The notes: a model not told the origin generated them from the sequence alone. Shown: positions 22,668 to 31,309, counted from the first letter of the stretch. The stretch is 64,000 nt of DNA from Keguizhuia sedimenti (GCA_030715135.1 JAUYVH010000017.1:1-64000); one strand, 5' to 3'. Translations and numbers: made by a program.

Positions 22668-24001
22668 TATTTTTCTCCCGCAGATGGGTGATGAGGATTC
22701 GCCAGGGAATCGTCCGGTGTCAGGTAATTGAGTTGCGCCCACAGGCGTGCGGTGTCCATTTCCAGCTGCAGGGCTTGCAATCGCGTGTCGATTTCATTGC
22801 GCCGTGCCATCAATACATCGCTCAGCATGCCTTTCCCGCCGCGGTATGCCGCAATAGCTGCGGCAGTACGCTGGTTGGCAAGCGGGATCAGTTCCTGGCG
22901 ATAGCGGCCCAGACGCTCCTTGCCGTTTTGCCACTCGTTGATCAGTACCTCGGTCTGCGCTATATGCATGCGCAGCTGCTCTTCGCGCTCGGCCTTGGCC
23001 TCTTCCACCATGGCGAGCTTGGCGGCCAGTTCGCGCTCCTGGCGGTTTTTCTGGTCCCACTGCAGCGGAATCGAAATACCGACCGATACCATGTCGCCAT
23101 ACTCGGAGCCGCGCTGCTGGTAAGCCAGTTCGACGCTCCAGTCTGCTTTCTTGTTGGCTCGCGCCAGATTGGCTTCGGCCACTGCAACTTCTTCCTGCTT
23201 CTTCAAGACTGAAATTTCGGGATGGTGCGCTAGTTCGGTAGCCAGCGATGTTTTGTCTAGGCGGATGGCGTTCAACTCAGGAAGCATGGCCAGCGGGGAA
23301 TAAGCCGCCTCGCCGATCCACCTAGCCAGCATGGTCTTCGCAGTGGTCACGCGCCGCTTGGCTTCGCTCATGCGATCCTCAAAACTCGTCAGCGCACTTT
23401 GAGCAGCGATGACATCGGACTGCGTGCCGCGCCCACCGCGGTAAGCCCCTTGCGCAGCCTGGATTTCCAGTTTGGCTTGGTCACCCGTTTCCGACACGAT
23501 CTGTGCAGCCTGCTGGGCATAATACAAATCGAGCCATGCCAGGGCCGTGTCGCGCTGGATGGCTGCAATGGTGTTGGCTTTTTCAGCAAGACCCTTTTCC
23601 GCTTCGCGTTCATAGCGTTCTGAGCGATACCGGCGCTTTTCGCTGCGGGTGATTTCCTGCATGACGCCGATGCGGCGCATGGTCATGGATTCTTTGGACA
23701 GACTAAAGCGCTCGTCACCCGAAAGTGGTAAGTTTTCTATGCCGGCGCTCACAACAGGGTCTGGCAGTTGACCTGCAGCGATGGCCATGTCTGTGGATGC
23801 AGCCACCGCATAGTCTTTTGCCGCAAGTTGGCGCGAGCGCTCAATGGCCAGGCGCTGCGCCTCAGGCAAACTAATTGCGAAAGTGTTGGCCAAGGCGGAC
23901 GTTGCGACAATGAAGCTGCCAAGGCATGCAGCAGCGATGCCCCAGCCTTGCCAGGAAAGCATTGGGCGCGCGACTAACCGCGCATTTTTAGGGGATAACA
24001 T
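22667..24001 (-). CDS. cusC: CusC-type outer-membrane channel
   Basis: TolC-family outer-membrane factor, 444 residues from the ATG at 24001 (GGAGG four bases before). It has a signal-like hydrophobic stretch near residues 16-35 and two OEP repeats. The second contains the conserved QRGSEYGDMVSVGISIPLQW strand and a long hairpin. It lacks a lipobox, unlike E. coli CusC. Its stop overlaps the cusB start (TAATG), so cusC, cusB and cusA are translationally coupled in that order. Confidence 0.92.
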   Translation of the reverse strand: MLSPKNARLVARPMLSWQGWGIAAACLGSFIVATSALANTFAISLPEAQRLAIERSRQLAAKDYAVAASTDMAIAAGQLPDPVVSAGIENLPLSGDERFSLSKESMTMRRIGVMQEITRSEKRRYRSERYEREAEKGLAEKANTIAAIQRDTALAWLDLYYAQQAAQIVSETGDQAKLEIQAAQGAYRGGRGTQSDVIAAQSALTSFEDRMSEAKRRVTTAKTMLARWIGEAAYSPLAMLPELNAIRLDKTSLATELAHHPEISVLKKQEEVAVAEANLARANKKADWSVELAYQQRGSEYGDMVSVGISIPLQWDQKNRQERELAAKLAMVEEAKAEREEQLRMHIAQTEVLINEWQNGKERLGRYRQELIPLANQRTAAAIAAYRGGKGMLSDVLMARRNEIDTRLQALQLEMDTARLWAQLNYLTPDDSLANPHHPSAGEK

Positions 24002-24076
24002 GAAACCTCCGAAACGCAATGGAACACAGCAGCCGCGACGGTTACGCGGCACTGACGGCAAATGCGGTGCGGGAGG

Positions 24077-24487
24077 TTAAATGCGGAAACAGCAGTGGCG
24101 AATGGCAATCGGCGGAGCCATGCTATTGGCCAGCGAGGAGGATGTGATTCGGGGTAACAGAGGGGATTGGGATTGTGCGATGCGATACAGTAGGACTGCC
24201 GTCAATTCGGGAGAGAACGAGGCGATGTCCGGCACACTTGGTTTATCCAGTGACTGGTCGCCCGCTTGGACAAGTGCCTGGCAAAGATTAGGCTGCTCCA
24301 GATCCATTTCACTGCAGTCCTGCATTTCCGCCATGCTTTGCATGGATTGCGCCATCCCGGCCGCTTCAAATGCCTTGCTAATTTCCTGTGCTGGACACGC
24401 ATACGCTGCCACGGCCAACTGTGCAAACAGCAAGCTAAAGAGCGCAATCAGCGCTGCAACGACACGGGAACGGTGAAAAAGCTTCAT
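24077..24487 (-). CDS. Exported Cys/Met-containing protein, first gene of cus operon
   Basis: A 136-residue protein with a signal peptide (MKLFHRSRVVAALIALFSLL to VAAYA). The mature part has Cys at several places (ACPAQEISKAFEAAGMAQSM, CSEMDLEQPNLC, HCCFRI) and a Met-rich stretch. Proteins of this kind precede cus-type pumps in Burkholderiales and are usually annotated as copper resistance or hypothetical. It is the first gene downstream of the CopR boxes at 24553 and 24709 on the minus strand, 75 bases before cusC. Function unknown; periplasmic copper binding is inferred. Confidence 0.75.
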   Translation of the reverse strand: MKLFHRSRVVAALIALFSLLFAQLAVAAYACPAQEISKAFEAAGMAQSMQSMAEMQDCSEMDLEQPNLCQALVQAGDQSLDKPSVPDIASFSPELTAVLLYRIAQSQSPLLPRITSSSLANSMAPPIAIRHCCFRI

Positions 24488-24552
24488 CAGCTATGTAAAT
24501 TGAGCACGGTACTGTTTAAGTAATTCATCATAACAAATAATTTATTGAATTC

Positions 24553-24570
24553 CATTACCTTTATGTAATG
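24553..24570. promoter_or_regulatory. CopR box 1 (cus side)
   Basis: CATTAC-CTTTAT-GTAATG, a perfect 6-bp inverted repeat. In the ATTACA-N4-TGTAAT frame it has one mismatch (ATTACC). It lies 66 bases before the start of the first cus-operon gene on the minus strand. It resembles the PcoR/SilR/CopR-type copper boxes of proteobacteria. Confidence 0.75.
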
Positions 24571-24708
24571 TAGACCTTACCTCAATGGGAAGGTCAAGAC
24601 CCGATACGCTTTTATTTTAATCAAAAAACGAGTCGGGAAGTGTCAGCCCACTTTAGACGCGCTGCTTAACTAACATACCAGCACTCTTCACGAACGCAAG
24701 TTCCTCAA

Positions 24709-24728
24709 AGATTACAGGTATGTAATCT
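24709..24728. promoter_or_regulatory. CopR box 2, perfect 20-nt palindrome
   Basis: AGATTACA-GGTA-TGTAATCT has two exact 8-nt arms around four bases. It is one of the longest perfect copies of the box here. It lies 135 bases before the plus-strand cassette start at 24864. Confidence 0.8.
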
Positions 24729-24863
24729 GTACGTCATGTACATGTAATGTTGGCGTCATTTTTCAGGACAGAACATACCGGTATAGTTACCTACATGAAT
24801 TGCAGAGTGAAAAACGAAGCGGATCCGGCAATTCAGTGACGAAGGCATAGTAGGCAAAAAAAC

Positions 24864-25286
24864 ATGATACGCTTAATTAAGACATTGGTGATCTGGATGT
24901 TGATGCTTGTGCTGCCAGCACAGGCGATCGCATCGTCCACCAAACTGTCTTGCGGACCTGCTCACCATCCAATGAGCGCCGCCGCGTCCATGGGAGTTGA
25001 GCATGCTCATCACGGCATGGACCAACACAGCAACCATAGTCATGAGCCCGTCCAGCAGGCGGCGAATGATAGCGCTTCAGATACCCCAAAAGAATCGGCT
25101 CAGTTTAAAAGTTCATTCTGTAGTGCCTGTGCTAGCTGCTGTGTAGGCGCCACTGCTCCGCCTAGCATGGTTGAGTGGCATTCGGACCATGACAGCAGCT
25201 TTGCGCCGCTCGTTACCTTCTCTCTCTTTATTACCGGTCATATTCCGCCGGGCTTTGAACGTCCGCCCCGGAACTTCCTCGCTTAA
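24864..25286 (+). CDS. Exported Cys/His/Met-rich protein (DUF2946-like)
   Basis: First gene of the plus-strand copper cassette, 140 residues. The signal peptide MIRLIKTLVIWMLMLVLPAQ is followed by a His/Met-rich section (GVEHAHHGMDQHSNHSHE), a Cys cluster (FCSACASCCVG) and the end FITGHIPPGFERPPR. The cluster plus a final PPR-type motif recalls DUF2946-like proteins of copper loci; this is resemblance, not a firm match. The start follows directly after a short A-rich region and is 135 bases from CopR box 2. A role as periplasmic Cu(I) binder is inferred. Confidence 0.75.
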   Translation: MIRLIKTLVIWMLMLVLPAQAIASSTKLSCGPAHHPMSAAASMGVEHAHHGMDQHSNHSHEPVQQAANDSASDTPKESAQFKSSFCSACASCCVGATAPPSMVEWHSDHDSSFAPLVTFSLFITGHIPPGFERPPRNFLA

Positions 25287-25398
25287 TCGACCCATCGCTT
25301 AGCTGTCAGGCTTATGCCTTTCACTGGCATGGTTTTTAGAAATTGGTATGGCGTAATGCATGTCGCCACACTGATTTGTCCTATGTGAGGAACACATC

Positions 25399-25758
25399 AT
25401 GTCATTTTTCCGTCGGCTGGCCATCGCCGCCATTGCAATAACGCCGGCTGTCCATGCGGCGCAAAATCCTGCTGAATCAACTGACCCGGCTGACCCTTCT
25501 TCCGCTGCCGCACCGTTTCACTACGAATCGGCATTTTCAAGTTATCGATCTGTAAAAAGCGACGAGGCAACCCCTGACAAGGTCTGGAGCGCCGCCAACG
25601 AGGAAATGGGACGCTTGGGAGGTCACGCCGGTCACATGAAAGACGGCAATACCTCCCTAGCACCCTCTAGTGGAAATGTTGGCAATGCCACTGATGCGTC
25701 TTCAGCACCACCAAGTGCTAAGCCCGCAAACCATAGCAGCCACGGCATGCACCATTAG
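25399..25758 (+). CDS. Exported small protein of copper cassette
   Basis: A 119-residue protein with a signal peptide (MSFFRRLAIAAIAITPAVHA) and a conserved-looking centre (FHYESAFSSYRSVKSDEATP, VWSAANEEMGRLGGHAGHMK) ending in His/Met (NHSSHGMHH). This FHYESAFxxYR pattern is typical of unnamed proteins found directly before TolC-like and multicopper oxidase genes in copper clusters. A GAGG-containing site precedes the ATG, and the TolC-like gene follows after 21 bases. Function unknown; the His/Met end suggests metal binding. Confidence 0.8.
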   Translation: MSFFRRLAIAAIAITPAVHAAQNPAESTDPADPSSAAAPFHYESAFSSYRSVKSDEATPDKVWSAANEEMGRLGGHAGHMKDGNTSLAPSSGNVGNATDASSAPPSAKPANHSSHGMHH

Positions 25759-25779
25759 CCAAAACAGGGATAAAAAATA

Positions 25780-27198
25780 ATGACGACATGTAAAACCAGG
25801 GGAATGTTCAAACCTGCGGCCATCGCCTTGTCGGTCTTGGTGCTAACAGGATGCGCCACGTTTTCCCAAGACGGCGGCATCAACGACGTGTCTACCTTGA
25901 CCAAGGAACGTACTGGCCAAACTGTCAGTCAAGCCAAATCGGAACAGGACAGCGCAGAAGCGGCCAAAGCGGTCGATGGGCTGCTGTCCAAGCCACTCAC
26001 GGCTGACTCGGCGGTGCAGATTTCTCTGTTGAATAACCGGGGACTGCAAGCCTCCTTGACTGACCTGGGCATTGCCGAAGCGGATCTGGTGCGTGCCGGG
26101 CGCATGGCCAATCCCAGCTTTTCCTTTAGCCGCCTGCGTGGCGAGGAAAATACCGAAATCGAACGCTCGGTCATGTTCGATCTGATCGGACTGCTCACCA
26201 TTCCAATCCGCAGCAATATCGAACAACGCCGTTTCGAGCAGGCCAAACTGCAAGCAGCTGCCGAAGCAGTGCGAATTGCCGCCAATACACGTCGTGCCTA
26301 CTTCAACGCAATCGCTGCGCAGCAGACCGCGCAGTACATGGAACAGGTCAAAACCGCAGCCGAAGCGGGAGCCGAGCTAGCCAGCCGCATGGCGAACGTT
26401 GGGAACTGGAGCAAGCTGGACCAGGCGCGCGAGCAAGCATTTTATGCCGACGCAACCGCCCAGCTGGCACGCGCTCGCCATAACGCTACTGCTGCACGCG
26501 AACAACTGGCGCGCCTTTTGGGATTATGGGGCGCCAAGACCGCCTTCAAGCTGCCGGACCGCCTGCCTGATTTACCCAAGGTGCCCAATGAAATTACTGA
26601 CATGGAAAAACTCGCCATGCAACAGCGACTAGATGTGCAGATGGCCCGTCGCAATACCGAAGCCACTGCCAGCGCACTGGGACTGTCGCAGGCAACAGGC
26701 TTCATCAATGTGCTGCATGCTGGCTACGCCAACACGAGTGAGACCGGGGAGCCGCGTGCAAACGGGTACGAGATCGAACTCGAAATCCCGATCTTCGACT
26801 GGGGGCGTTCACGCACAGCCAAAGCCAAAGCGATCTACATGCAGTCGGTGCACCGTACTGCCGACACGGCCATTCGTGCCCGCTCTGAAACACGTGAAGC
26901 TTATTCTTCCTACCGCACTGCCTATGATGTGGCAAAACATTATCGCGATGAAATCGTGCCTTTGAGGAAAAAGATTTCGGACGAAATCCTGTTGCGCTAC
27001 AACGGCATGCTTGCGAGCGTCTTTGAAGTGCTTACTGATTCGCGCGCGCAGGTCGGCAGCGTTAATACGGCCATTGAAGCGCAGCGCGACTTCTGGATAG
27101 CCGAGACCGAGCTGCAAATGGCCATCAATGGCACGGGAGGCAACGTATCGCGGATGAGTAGCGGTTCAGCAGCGGTCGCTGAAAGCGGCGGACATTAA
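25780..27198 (+). CDS. TolC-family outer-membrane lipoprotein of copper cassette
   Basis: A 472-residue outer-membrane factor with a lipobox (SVLVLTGCATF, Cys at residue 25). It has OEP-type helical hairpins (RFEQAKLQAAAEAVRIAANT; EQVKTAAEAGAELASRMANV) and a second repeat with the beta-strand segment EIELEIPIFDWGRSRTAKAK. In RND or MFS systems such a channel joins an adaptor and a pump, but none is encoded next to it: the following genes are a multicopper oxidase and a cupredoxin. It may serve the CusBA pump on the other strand or act with the oxidase. It lies 12 bases before the oxidase gene. Confidence 0.88.
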   Translation: MTTCKTRGMFKPAAIALSVLVLTGCATFSQDGGINDVSTLTKERTGQTVSQAKSEQDSAEAAKAVDGLLSKPLTADSAVQISLLNNRGLQASLTDLGIAEADLVRAGRMANPSFSFSRLRGEENTEIERSVMFDLIGLLTIPIRSNIEQRRFEQAKLQAAAEAVRIAANTRRAYFNAIAAQQTAQYMEQVKTAAEAGAELASRMANVGNWSKLDQAREQAFYADATAQLARARHNATAAREQLARLLGLWGAKTAFKLPDRLPDLPKVPNEITDMEKLAMQQRLDVQMARRNTEATASALGLSQATGFINVLHAGYANTSETGEPRANGYEIELEIPIFDWGRSRTAKAKAIYMQSVHRTADTAIRARSETREAYSSYRTAYDVAKHYRDEIVPLRKKISDEILLRYNGMLASVFEVLTDSRAQVGSVNTAIEAQRDFWIAETELQMAINGTGGNVSRMSSGSAAVAESGGH

Positions 27199-27210
27199 TA
27201 AGGATTAGAC

Positions 27211-28608
27211 ATGGTTTCACGTAGAAATTTTTTCATGGGTGCAGGTGCCGTTGCCTTGGGTGCAGGCATGGTAAGCAGGGTTGGTGCCGCGTCCTTGCCC
27301 GAAGCACCGCTCATGAGCGATGCCACCACGCAGCCGCCGCGCATGCCCAATTCCGGACGGCCCTATAACCCGGTCGTGACCTTGAATGGCTGGTCGCTGC
27401 CATGGCGTATGAACAATGGTGTCAAGGAGTTTCATCTGGTCGCTGAACCGGTGGTGCGTGAACTCGCTCCCGGCATGAAAGCCAATCTGTGGGGCTATAA
27501 CGGCCAGTCGCCAGGCCCTACCATCGAGGTGGTCGAGGGGGACCGGGTACGGATTTTTGTCACCAACAAGCTGCCTGAACACACCAGCATCCACTGGCAT
27601 GGGCAGCGCCTGCCCAGCGGCATGGATGGCGTCACCGGTCTCACCCAGCCGGGCATACCGCCCGGCAAAACCTTCGTGTACGAATTCATCGCCAAGCGGC
27701 CCGGCACCTTCATGTACCACCCGCACGCGGATGAAATGGTGCAAATGGCCATGGGCATGATGGGCTTTTGGGTCACGCATCCCAAGGACGCGAACTTCAT
27801 GAAAGTTGACCGTGATTTCGTTTTGCTAATGAGTGCCTACGACATTGACCCAGGCAGTGCAACGCCGCGTGTTGCCGAGATGACCGATTTCAATCTGTGG
27901 ACCTGGAATAGCCGTGTGTTTCCTGGCATTGATCCCTTGGTAGTGCGGCAAAACGACCGGGTGCGCATTCGCATTGGCAACCTGACCATGACGAACCATC
28001 CGATTCACTTGCACGGCCATGAATTTGTCGTGACAGGCACCGACGGTGGCTGGACGCCGCCCGCGTCGCGCTGGCCGGAAGTGACAGTTGATGTGGCGGT
28101 GGGCCAGATGCGCGCCATTGAATTCGACGCGACCGACCTGGGCGACTGGGCCTTTCACTGCCACAAGTCGCATCACACCATGAATGCAATGGGGCACGAT
28201 GTACCCACCATGATTGGTGTGGACCATCGTGGCATCGTACAAAAAATTAATAAGCTCGTACCGGACTACATGGTCATGGGCGAGCGTGGCATGGCCGACA
28301 TGGGGGAGATGGAAATGCCCATCCCCGACAATACGCTGCCCATGATGACCGGCCAGGGTCCGTTTGGCGGCGTCGAGATGGGCGGCATGTTTACGGTCGT
28401 GAAAGTACGTAAAGACCAGAAACCGGGCGACTACAAGGATCCTGGCTGGTACAAGCATCCCGCCGGCACCGTCGCTTATGAGTGGACGGGACCAACACCT
28501 GCTGCGACGCGCAATACGTCACCTGGCGGCAAATTGACCAAACCGGTCAACAAGCCACAAGACGTCGAATTGAGAGCCCGTAAGCCAACCGGTCATAGTG
28601 GGCATTAA
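27211..28608 (+). CDS. Multicopper oxidase of copper cassette
   Basis: A 465-residue periplasmic oxidase with a Tat-like leader (MVSRRNFFMGAGAVALGAGM). Copper ligands are HWHG at residues 128-131, MYHPHADE at 168-175, NHPIHLHGHEF, and FHCHKSHHTMNAMG with the type 1 Met. It is shorter in the middle than CopA and lacks a long Met-rich block, but has scattered Met near the end (MGERGMADMGEMEMP). This two-domain-like form with the HxxHHTMNAMG end is common next to TolC-like genes in proteobacterial copper clusters. It probably oxidises Cu(I); the true substrate is not shown. Confidence 0.92.
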   Translation: MVSRRNFFMGAGAVALGAGMVSRVGAASLPEAPLMSDATTQPPRMPNSGRPYNPVVTLNGWSLPWRMNNGVKEFHLVAEPVVRELAPGMKANLWGYNGQSPGPTIEVVEGDRVRIFVTNKLPEHTSIHWHGQRLPSGMDGVTGLTQPGIPPGKTFVYEFIAKRPGTFMYHPHADEMVQMAMGMMGFWVTHPKDANFMKVDRDFVLLMSAYDIDPGSATPRVAEMTDFNLWTWNSRVFPGIDPLVVRQNDRVRIRIGNLTMTNHPIHLHGHEFVVTGTDGGWTPPASRWPEVTVDVAVGQMRAIEFDATDLGDWAFHCHKSHHTMNAMGHDVPTMIGVDHRGIVQKINKLVPDYMVMGERGMADMGEMEMPIPDNTLPMMTGQGPFGGVEMGGMFTVVKVRKDQKPGDYKDPGWYKHPAGTVAYEWTGPTPAATRNTSPGGKLTKPVNKPQDVELRARKPTGHSGH

Positions 28609-28649
28609 CCCTCTCTGATGAAAATACGAATTACTACAAAGGAGCACGC

Positions 28650-29165
28650 ATGAAACACAAAACCCTGTCCGCACTGGCTTCAACGCTGCTGGTTTTCTCA
28701 TTGGGGCTTCACGGCATCGCATCGTTTGCGCATACCGGCGAAAAGCACGCTGACGCTAAAAAGCCAGCCGTTATGTCCACGGAAGAAAAGGCGTTTGGCA
28801 GGCAAGGCGACCCAAAGAAAATCGATCGTACGATCAAGGTCGACATGAATGACATGATGCGGTTTAACCCGTCTGATCTCACTGTCAAGCAAGGCGAAAC
28901 CGTCAAGTTCGTGGTCACCAATAGCGGCAAGATGATGCACGAAATGGTGTTGGGTACGATGGATGAACTGAAAGAACATGGCGAAATGATGCGCAAGCAC
29001 CCTGGGATGGAACATGACGAGCCGTACATGACGCATGTGGCGCCTGGCAAGAAAGAAGAAATGGTTTGGCAGTTCACGAAACCAGGCGAATTCAATTACG
29101 CATGCCTGATCGCAGGCCACTTCGAAGCTGGCATGGCCGGAAAAATCAACGTGGTCGCGAAATAA
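28650..29165 (+). CDS. Cupredoxin-like exported protein (CopI-like)
   Basis: A 171-residue protein with a signal peptide (MKHKTLSALASTLLVFSLGL to ASFA), a His-containing spacer and a plastocyanin-like domain. The type 1-type ligands appear as MMHEMVLG (His), FNYACLIAGHFEAGMAG (Cys-His-Met). Extra Met/His between strands (MRKHPGMEHDEPYMTH) suggests Cu(I) binding too. Similar to CopI-type cupredoxins of Cupriavidus and Vibrio. AAGGAG precedes the start, and it lies 41 bases after the oxidase, so it could deliver or receive electrons or copper for that enzyme. Confidence 0.9.
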   Translation: MKHKTLSALASTLLVFSLGLHGIASFAHTGEKHADAKKPAVMSTEEKAFGRQGDPKKIDRTIKVDMNDMMRFNPSDLTVKQGETVKFVVTNSGKMMHEMVLGTMDELKEHGEMMRKHPGMEHDEPYMTHVAPGKKEEMVWQFTKPGEFNYACLIAGHFEAGMAGKINVVAK

Positions 29166-29238
29166 ATGAAGTTTGACGGCATGGACCCGCAAAGCAGCAC
29201 GGCCATGCCAATTTTTACGATACCGAAGGAGAAAACCT

Positions 29239-29610
29239 ATGAAACGCTTATCTACTACGACACTAACACTCATTTTGGCTTTAGGCGGCATGCCGTTGAT
29301 CGCCGCTGCCGGCGGCGACCATGGGGCACATGCTGGTATTGACCACGGCGCATCCAGCGCAACGAGTGCGCCTGCTGCAACTGATACGTCCTTAGTCGAT
29401 GGTGAAGTCAAGAAAGTCGACCGGGAACAAGGCAAGGTCACGATTAAGCATGCCGAACTGAAAAACTTAGGCATGCCAGGCATGACGATGGTGTTTCAGG
29501 TCAAGGACAAATCCATGCTGGACCAGGTCAAGGCAGGCGACCAGATTGCCTTTGTCGCCGACAAGATCGATGGCAAATTTACAGTGACACAGATGGAGCC
29601 CAAAAACTAA
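29239..29610 (+). CDS. CusF-like periplasmic copper-binding protein
   Basis: A 123-residue CusF-type protein, start MKRLSTTTLTLILALGG with GGAG before it (the longer frame from 29173 lacks both signals). After the signal peptide and a short His-rich stretch (GGDHGAHAGIDHG) comes the barrel: KKVDREQGKVTIKHAELKNL, then GMPGMTMVF. As in the protein at 4354, the His and two Met ligands are present while the Trp of E. coli CusF is Met. Last gene of the tight 24864-29610 run; it could feed the CusBA pump encoded divergently. Confidence 0.88.
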   Translation: MKRLSTTTLTLILALGGMPLIAAAGGDHGAHAGIDHGASSATSAPAATDTSLVDGEVKKVDREQGKVTIKHAELKNLGMPGMTMVFQVKDKSMLDQVKAGDQIAFVADKIDGKFTVTQMEPKN

Positions 29611-29625
29611 TTTGTCATGCTTCGT

Positions 29626-29654
29626 GCAACGTTACCTCGCGAAGGTGACGTTGC
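29626..29654. repeat. Hairpin after the CusF-like gene
   Basis: GCAACGTTACCT and AGGTGACGTTGC-type arms pair over 12 positions (one T-G pair) around a CGCG loop, 16 bases after the stop codon. No T-run follows. It may protect or end the cassette transcript. The rest of the gap to 29907 shows no gene. Confidence 0.4.
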
Positions 29655-29907
29655 AGCCTTAAACAGTGCCAGCAGTGTCCATGCCATCGGCTAGGCACTG
29701 CCCATCAACAGCGATGGAGCTTGTCCTTCAGGGCATGCTGCGCCCTATAAAAACATAAGGGCATGACGCAAAATGAGCACTGTGCCAATGCGTAACTTGA
29801 ATTGCTCTCACTTTTTCGCATATCGACAGAACATTTTTGTCTTAAGTCACTCCTAGCGGTAGCGTAGTTGTTAATTTTGTACGTTTAACGTTTAACTAGG
29901 AGGACTT

Positions 29908-30567
29908 ATGCCAACCGTAAAACATGCCACCCTGCTTCTTGTTTCCCTTCTGATGAGCACATCCGTCTACGCGCAAAGCAGCGCCTCCGGCATGAGCCAT
30001 CATGGCAGTGGCGCGTCGCATATGAGCGGCGACATGAAACACGAGGAGATGAAACACGGCGACATGAAGCATGAAAGCGCCAACGCCAGCAAGATGCCAT
30101 TCGATCACCAGTTTCTCGACACCATGAGCATGCATCATGCGCATGGCATCCAGATGGCGCAACTGGCACAAGAGCGCGCCACCCATGATGAATTAAAGCA
30201 AATGGCCAAGAAAATGCATGATGACCAGCAAGAGGATATCAAGAAAATGCAAGCCATGAAGGAACAGTGGTATGCCGGCAAAGGCGATGCCATGAACATG
30301 CAAATGCCGGGCATGAAGGAATCCCTGCAAAGCCATGACAAGAACATGGAAAAACTCAAGGCTGCCAAGGACGAACAGTTCGACACGATGTTTGTAGCCA
30401 TGATGAGCAAGCACCACACCGACGGCAGAAAGATGGCCAATGCCGCGTTGAAAAAGGCCGAGCACCAGGACGTCAAGGAAATGGCCAAGAAAATAGCTGA
30501 CAGCCAGAAAAAGGACAATGCGGAAATGGCGGCCATGCAAAAAGAATGGAAGCAGGCGAAAAAATAA
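29908..30567 (+). CDS. DUF305 exported protein, Met/His-rich
   Basis: A 219-residue periplasmic protein: signal peptide (MPTVKHATLLLVSLLMSTSV to AQ), a Met/His stretch (GDMKHEEMKHGDMKHE) and two helical DUF305-type units. The first has FLDTMSMHHAHGIQMAQLAQ and the second FVAMMSKHHTDGRKMANAAL, each with the paired His of the family. DUF305 proteins are four-helix, copper-associated proteins. AGGAGG lies upstream. A gap of nearly 300 bases from the previous gene suggests its own promoter. A copper-buffering role is inferred. Confidence 0.88.
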   Translation: MPTVKHATLLLVSLLMSTSVYAQSSASGMSHHGSGASHMSGDMKHEEMKHGDMKHESANASKMPFDHQFLDTMSMHHAHGIQMAQLAQERATHDELKQMAKKMHDDQQEDIKKMQAMKEQWYAGKGDAMNMQMPGMKESLQSHDKNMEKLKAAKDEQFDTMFVAMMSKHHTDGRKMANAALKKAEHQDVKEMAKKIADSQKKDNAEMAAMQKEWKQAKK

Positions 30568-30647
30568 TTTTCTTAACCAAAAAGACTATCCAAAAACTGC
30601 TCAGGGAAAAAAGCAATCTTTTGATCCTTTTCTTATAGGAGATGACC

Positions 30648-31052
30648 ATGACATTGCAAATGCAAGGAACCTCAACCAATCCACAGATGCGACAGCATTT
30701 ACAGGAATGTATCCAGAATTGTCTGGACTGTGCCCAGGCTTGCGAGACCTGTTTTGCCGAGTGCGTTCGAATGGAGATGCCTGGCATGGCGGAATGCATC
30801 GCCGCTTGCCGCGATTGTGCCGACATCTGCCTACTGGACGCGCAGTTGATGAGCCGGGAGTCGCCCATTCACTTTGACACCTGTGAACTGTGCGCCAAGA
30901 TTTGCGACATGTGCGCCGAAGCATGCCGTAAAGCCAGTTCCCTGCACAATCAGGGTCAGCAATCCAGCACGCTGCAGCAATGCGCTGATGCGTGCGAACG
31001 TTGTGCACAGACTTGCCGCGCCATGGCTGCCATGCGCACCGGAATGCACTAG
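30648..31052 (+). CDS. Cytosolic Cys-rich copper-storage protein (Csp-like)
   Basis: A 134-residue protein without signal peptide and with 19 Cys, nearly all spaced CxxC or CxxxC along helices (ECIQNCLDCAQACETCFAEC; CELCAKICDMCAEACRK; CADACERCAQTC). This is the pattern of the four-helix-bundle Csp proteins, which store many Cu(I) ions inside the bundle; lack of an export signal fits the cytosolic Csp3 branch. The ATG at 30648 is preferred to the one at 30642 because AGGAG would touch the earlier ATG. It lies just before copRS and gives the island a cytosolic copper sink. Confidence 0.92.
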   Translation: MTLQMQGTSTNPQMRQHLQECIQNCLDCAQACETCFAECVRMEMPGMAECIAACRDCADICLLDAQLMSRESPIHFDTCELCAKICDMCAEACRKASSLHNQGQQSSTLQQCADACERCAQTCRAMAAMRTGMH

Positions 31053-31078
31053 TCTGGGCGGGGGGTGCCCTGCCCTAT

Positions 31079-31309
31079 ATGAACCCCATACGACTGCCAA
31101 CGATGTTTTATACGGGCGGGCCCCTTCCAAGAGAATACTGGCCATCACTGTTGCTAGTCGGTGTTTTATGGGTATGCGCGCTGGCAGCGTTCCTTTACTA
31201 TCTTCGCGTCAAACGCCGGCAGGCAGGCAGAAATAAAACGCAGCCACACCGTGGCAGCGGCACCGCTCGCAAAAAGCGCCGTTCCTCTGGGCCACGCCGC
31301 AGGCATTGA
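31079..31309 (+). CDS. Small single-helix membrane protein
   Basis: A possible 76-residue protein starting MNPIRLPTMFYTGGPLPREY, with one strong helix (WPSLLLVGVLWVCALAAFLY) and a very basic tail (RVKRRQAGRNK and SGTARKKRRSSGPRRRH). It begins 27 bases after the Csp-like gene. The ribosome site is weak (a G-rich stretch far upstream); the inner Met at 31103 is an alternative start. The layout, with a short outside part, a helix and a basic inside tail, looks like a genuine small membrane protein. No family recognised. Confidence 0.45.
   Translation: MNPIRLPTMFYTGGPLPREYWPSLLLVGVLWVCALAAFLYYLRVKRRQAGRNKTQPHRGSGTARKKRRSSGPRRRH

Larger units (their letters stand above)
24488..24863. promoter_or_regulatory. 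Divergent promoter region of cus and copper cassette
   Basis: This 376-base gap separates the minus-strand cus operon from the plus-strand copper cassette. It contains two strong ATTACA-N4-TGTAAT-type boxes (24553-24570 and 24709-24728) and a TGTAAT half-site near 24742. One box lies closer to each start, so each operon probably has its own site. Confidence 0.75.
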
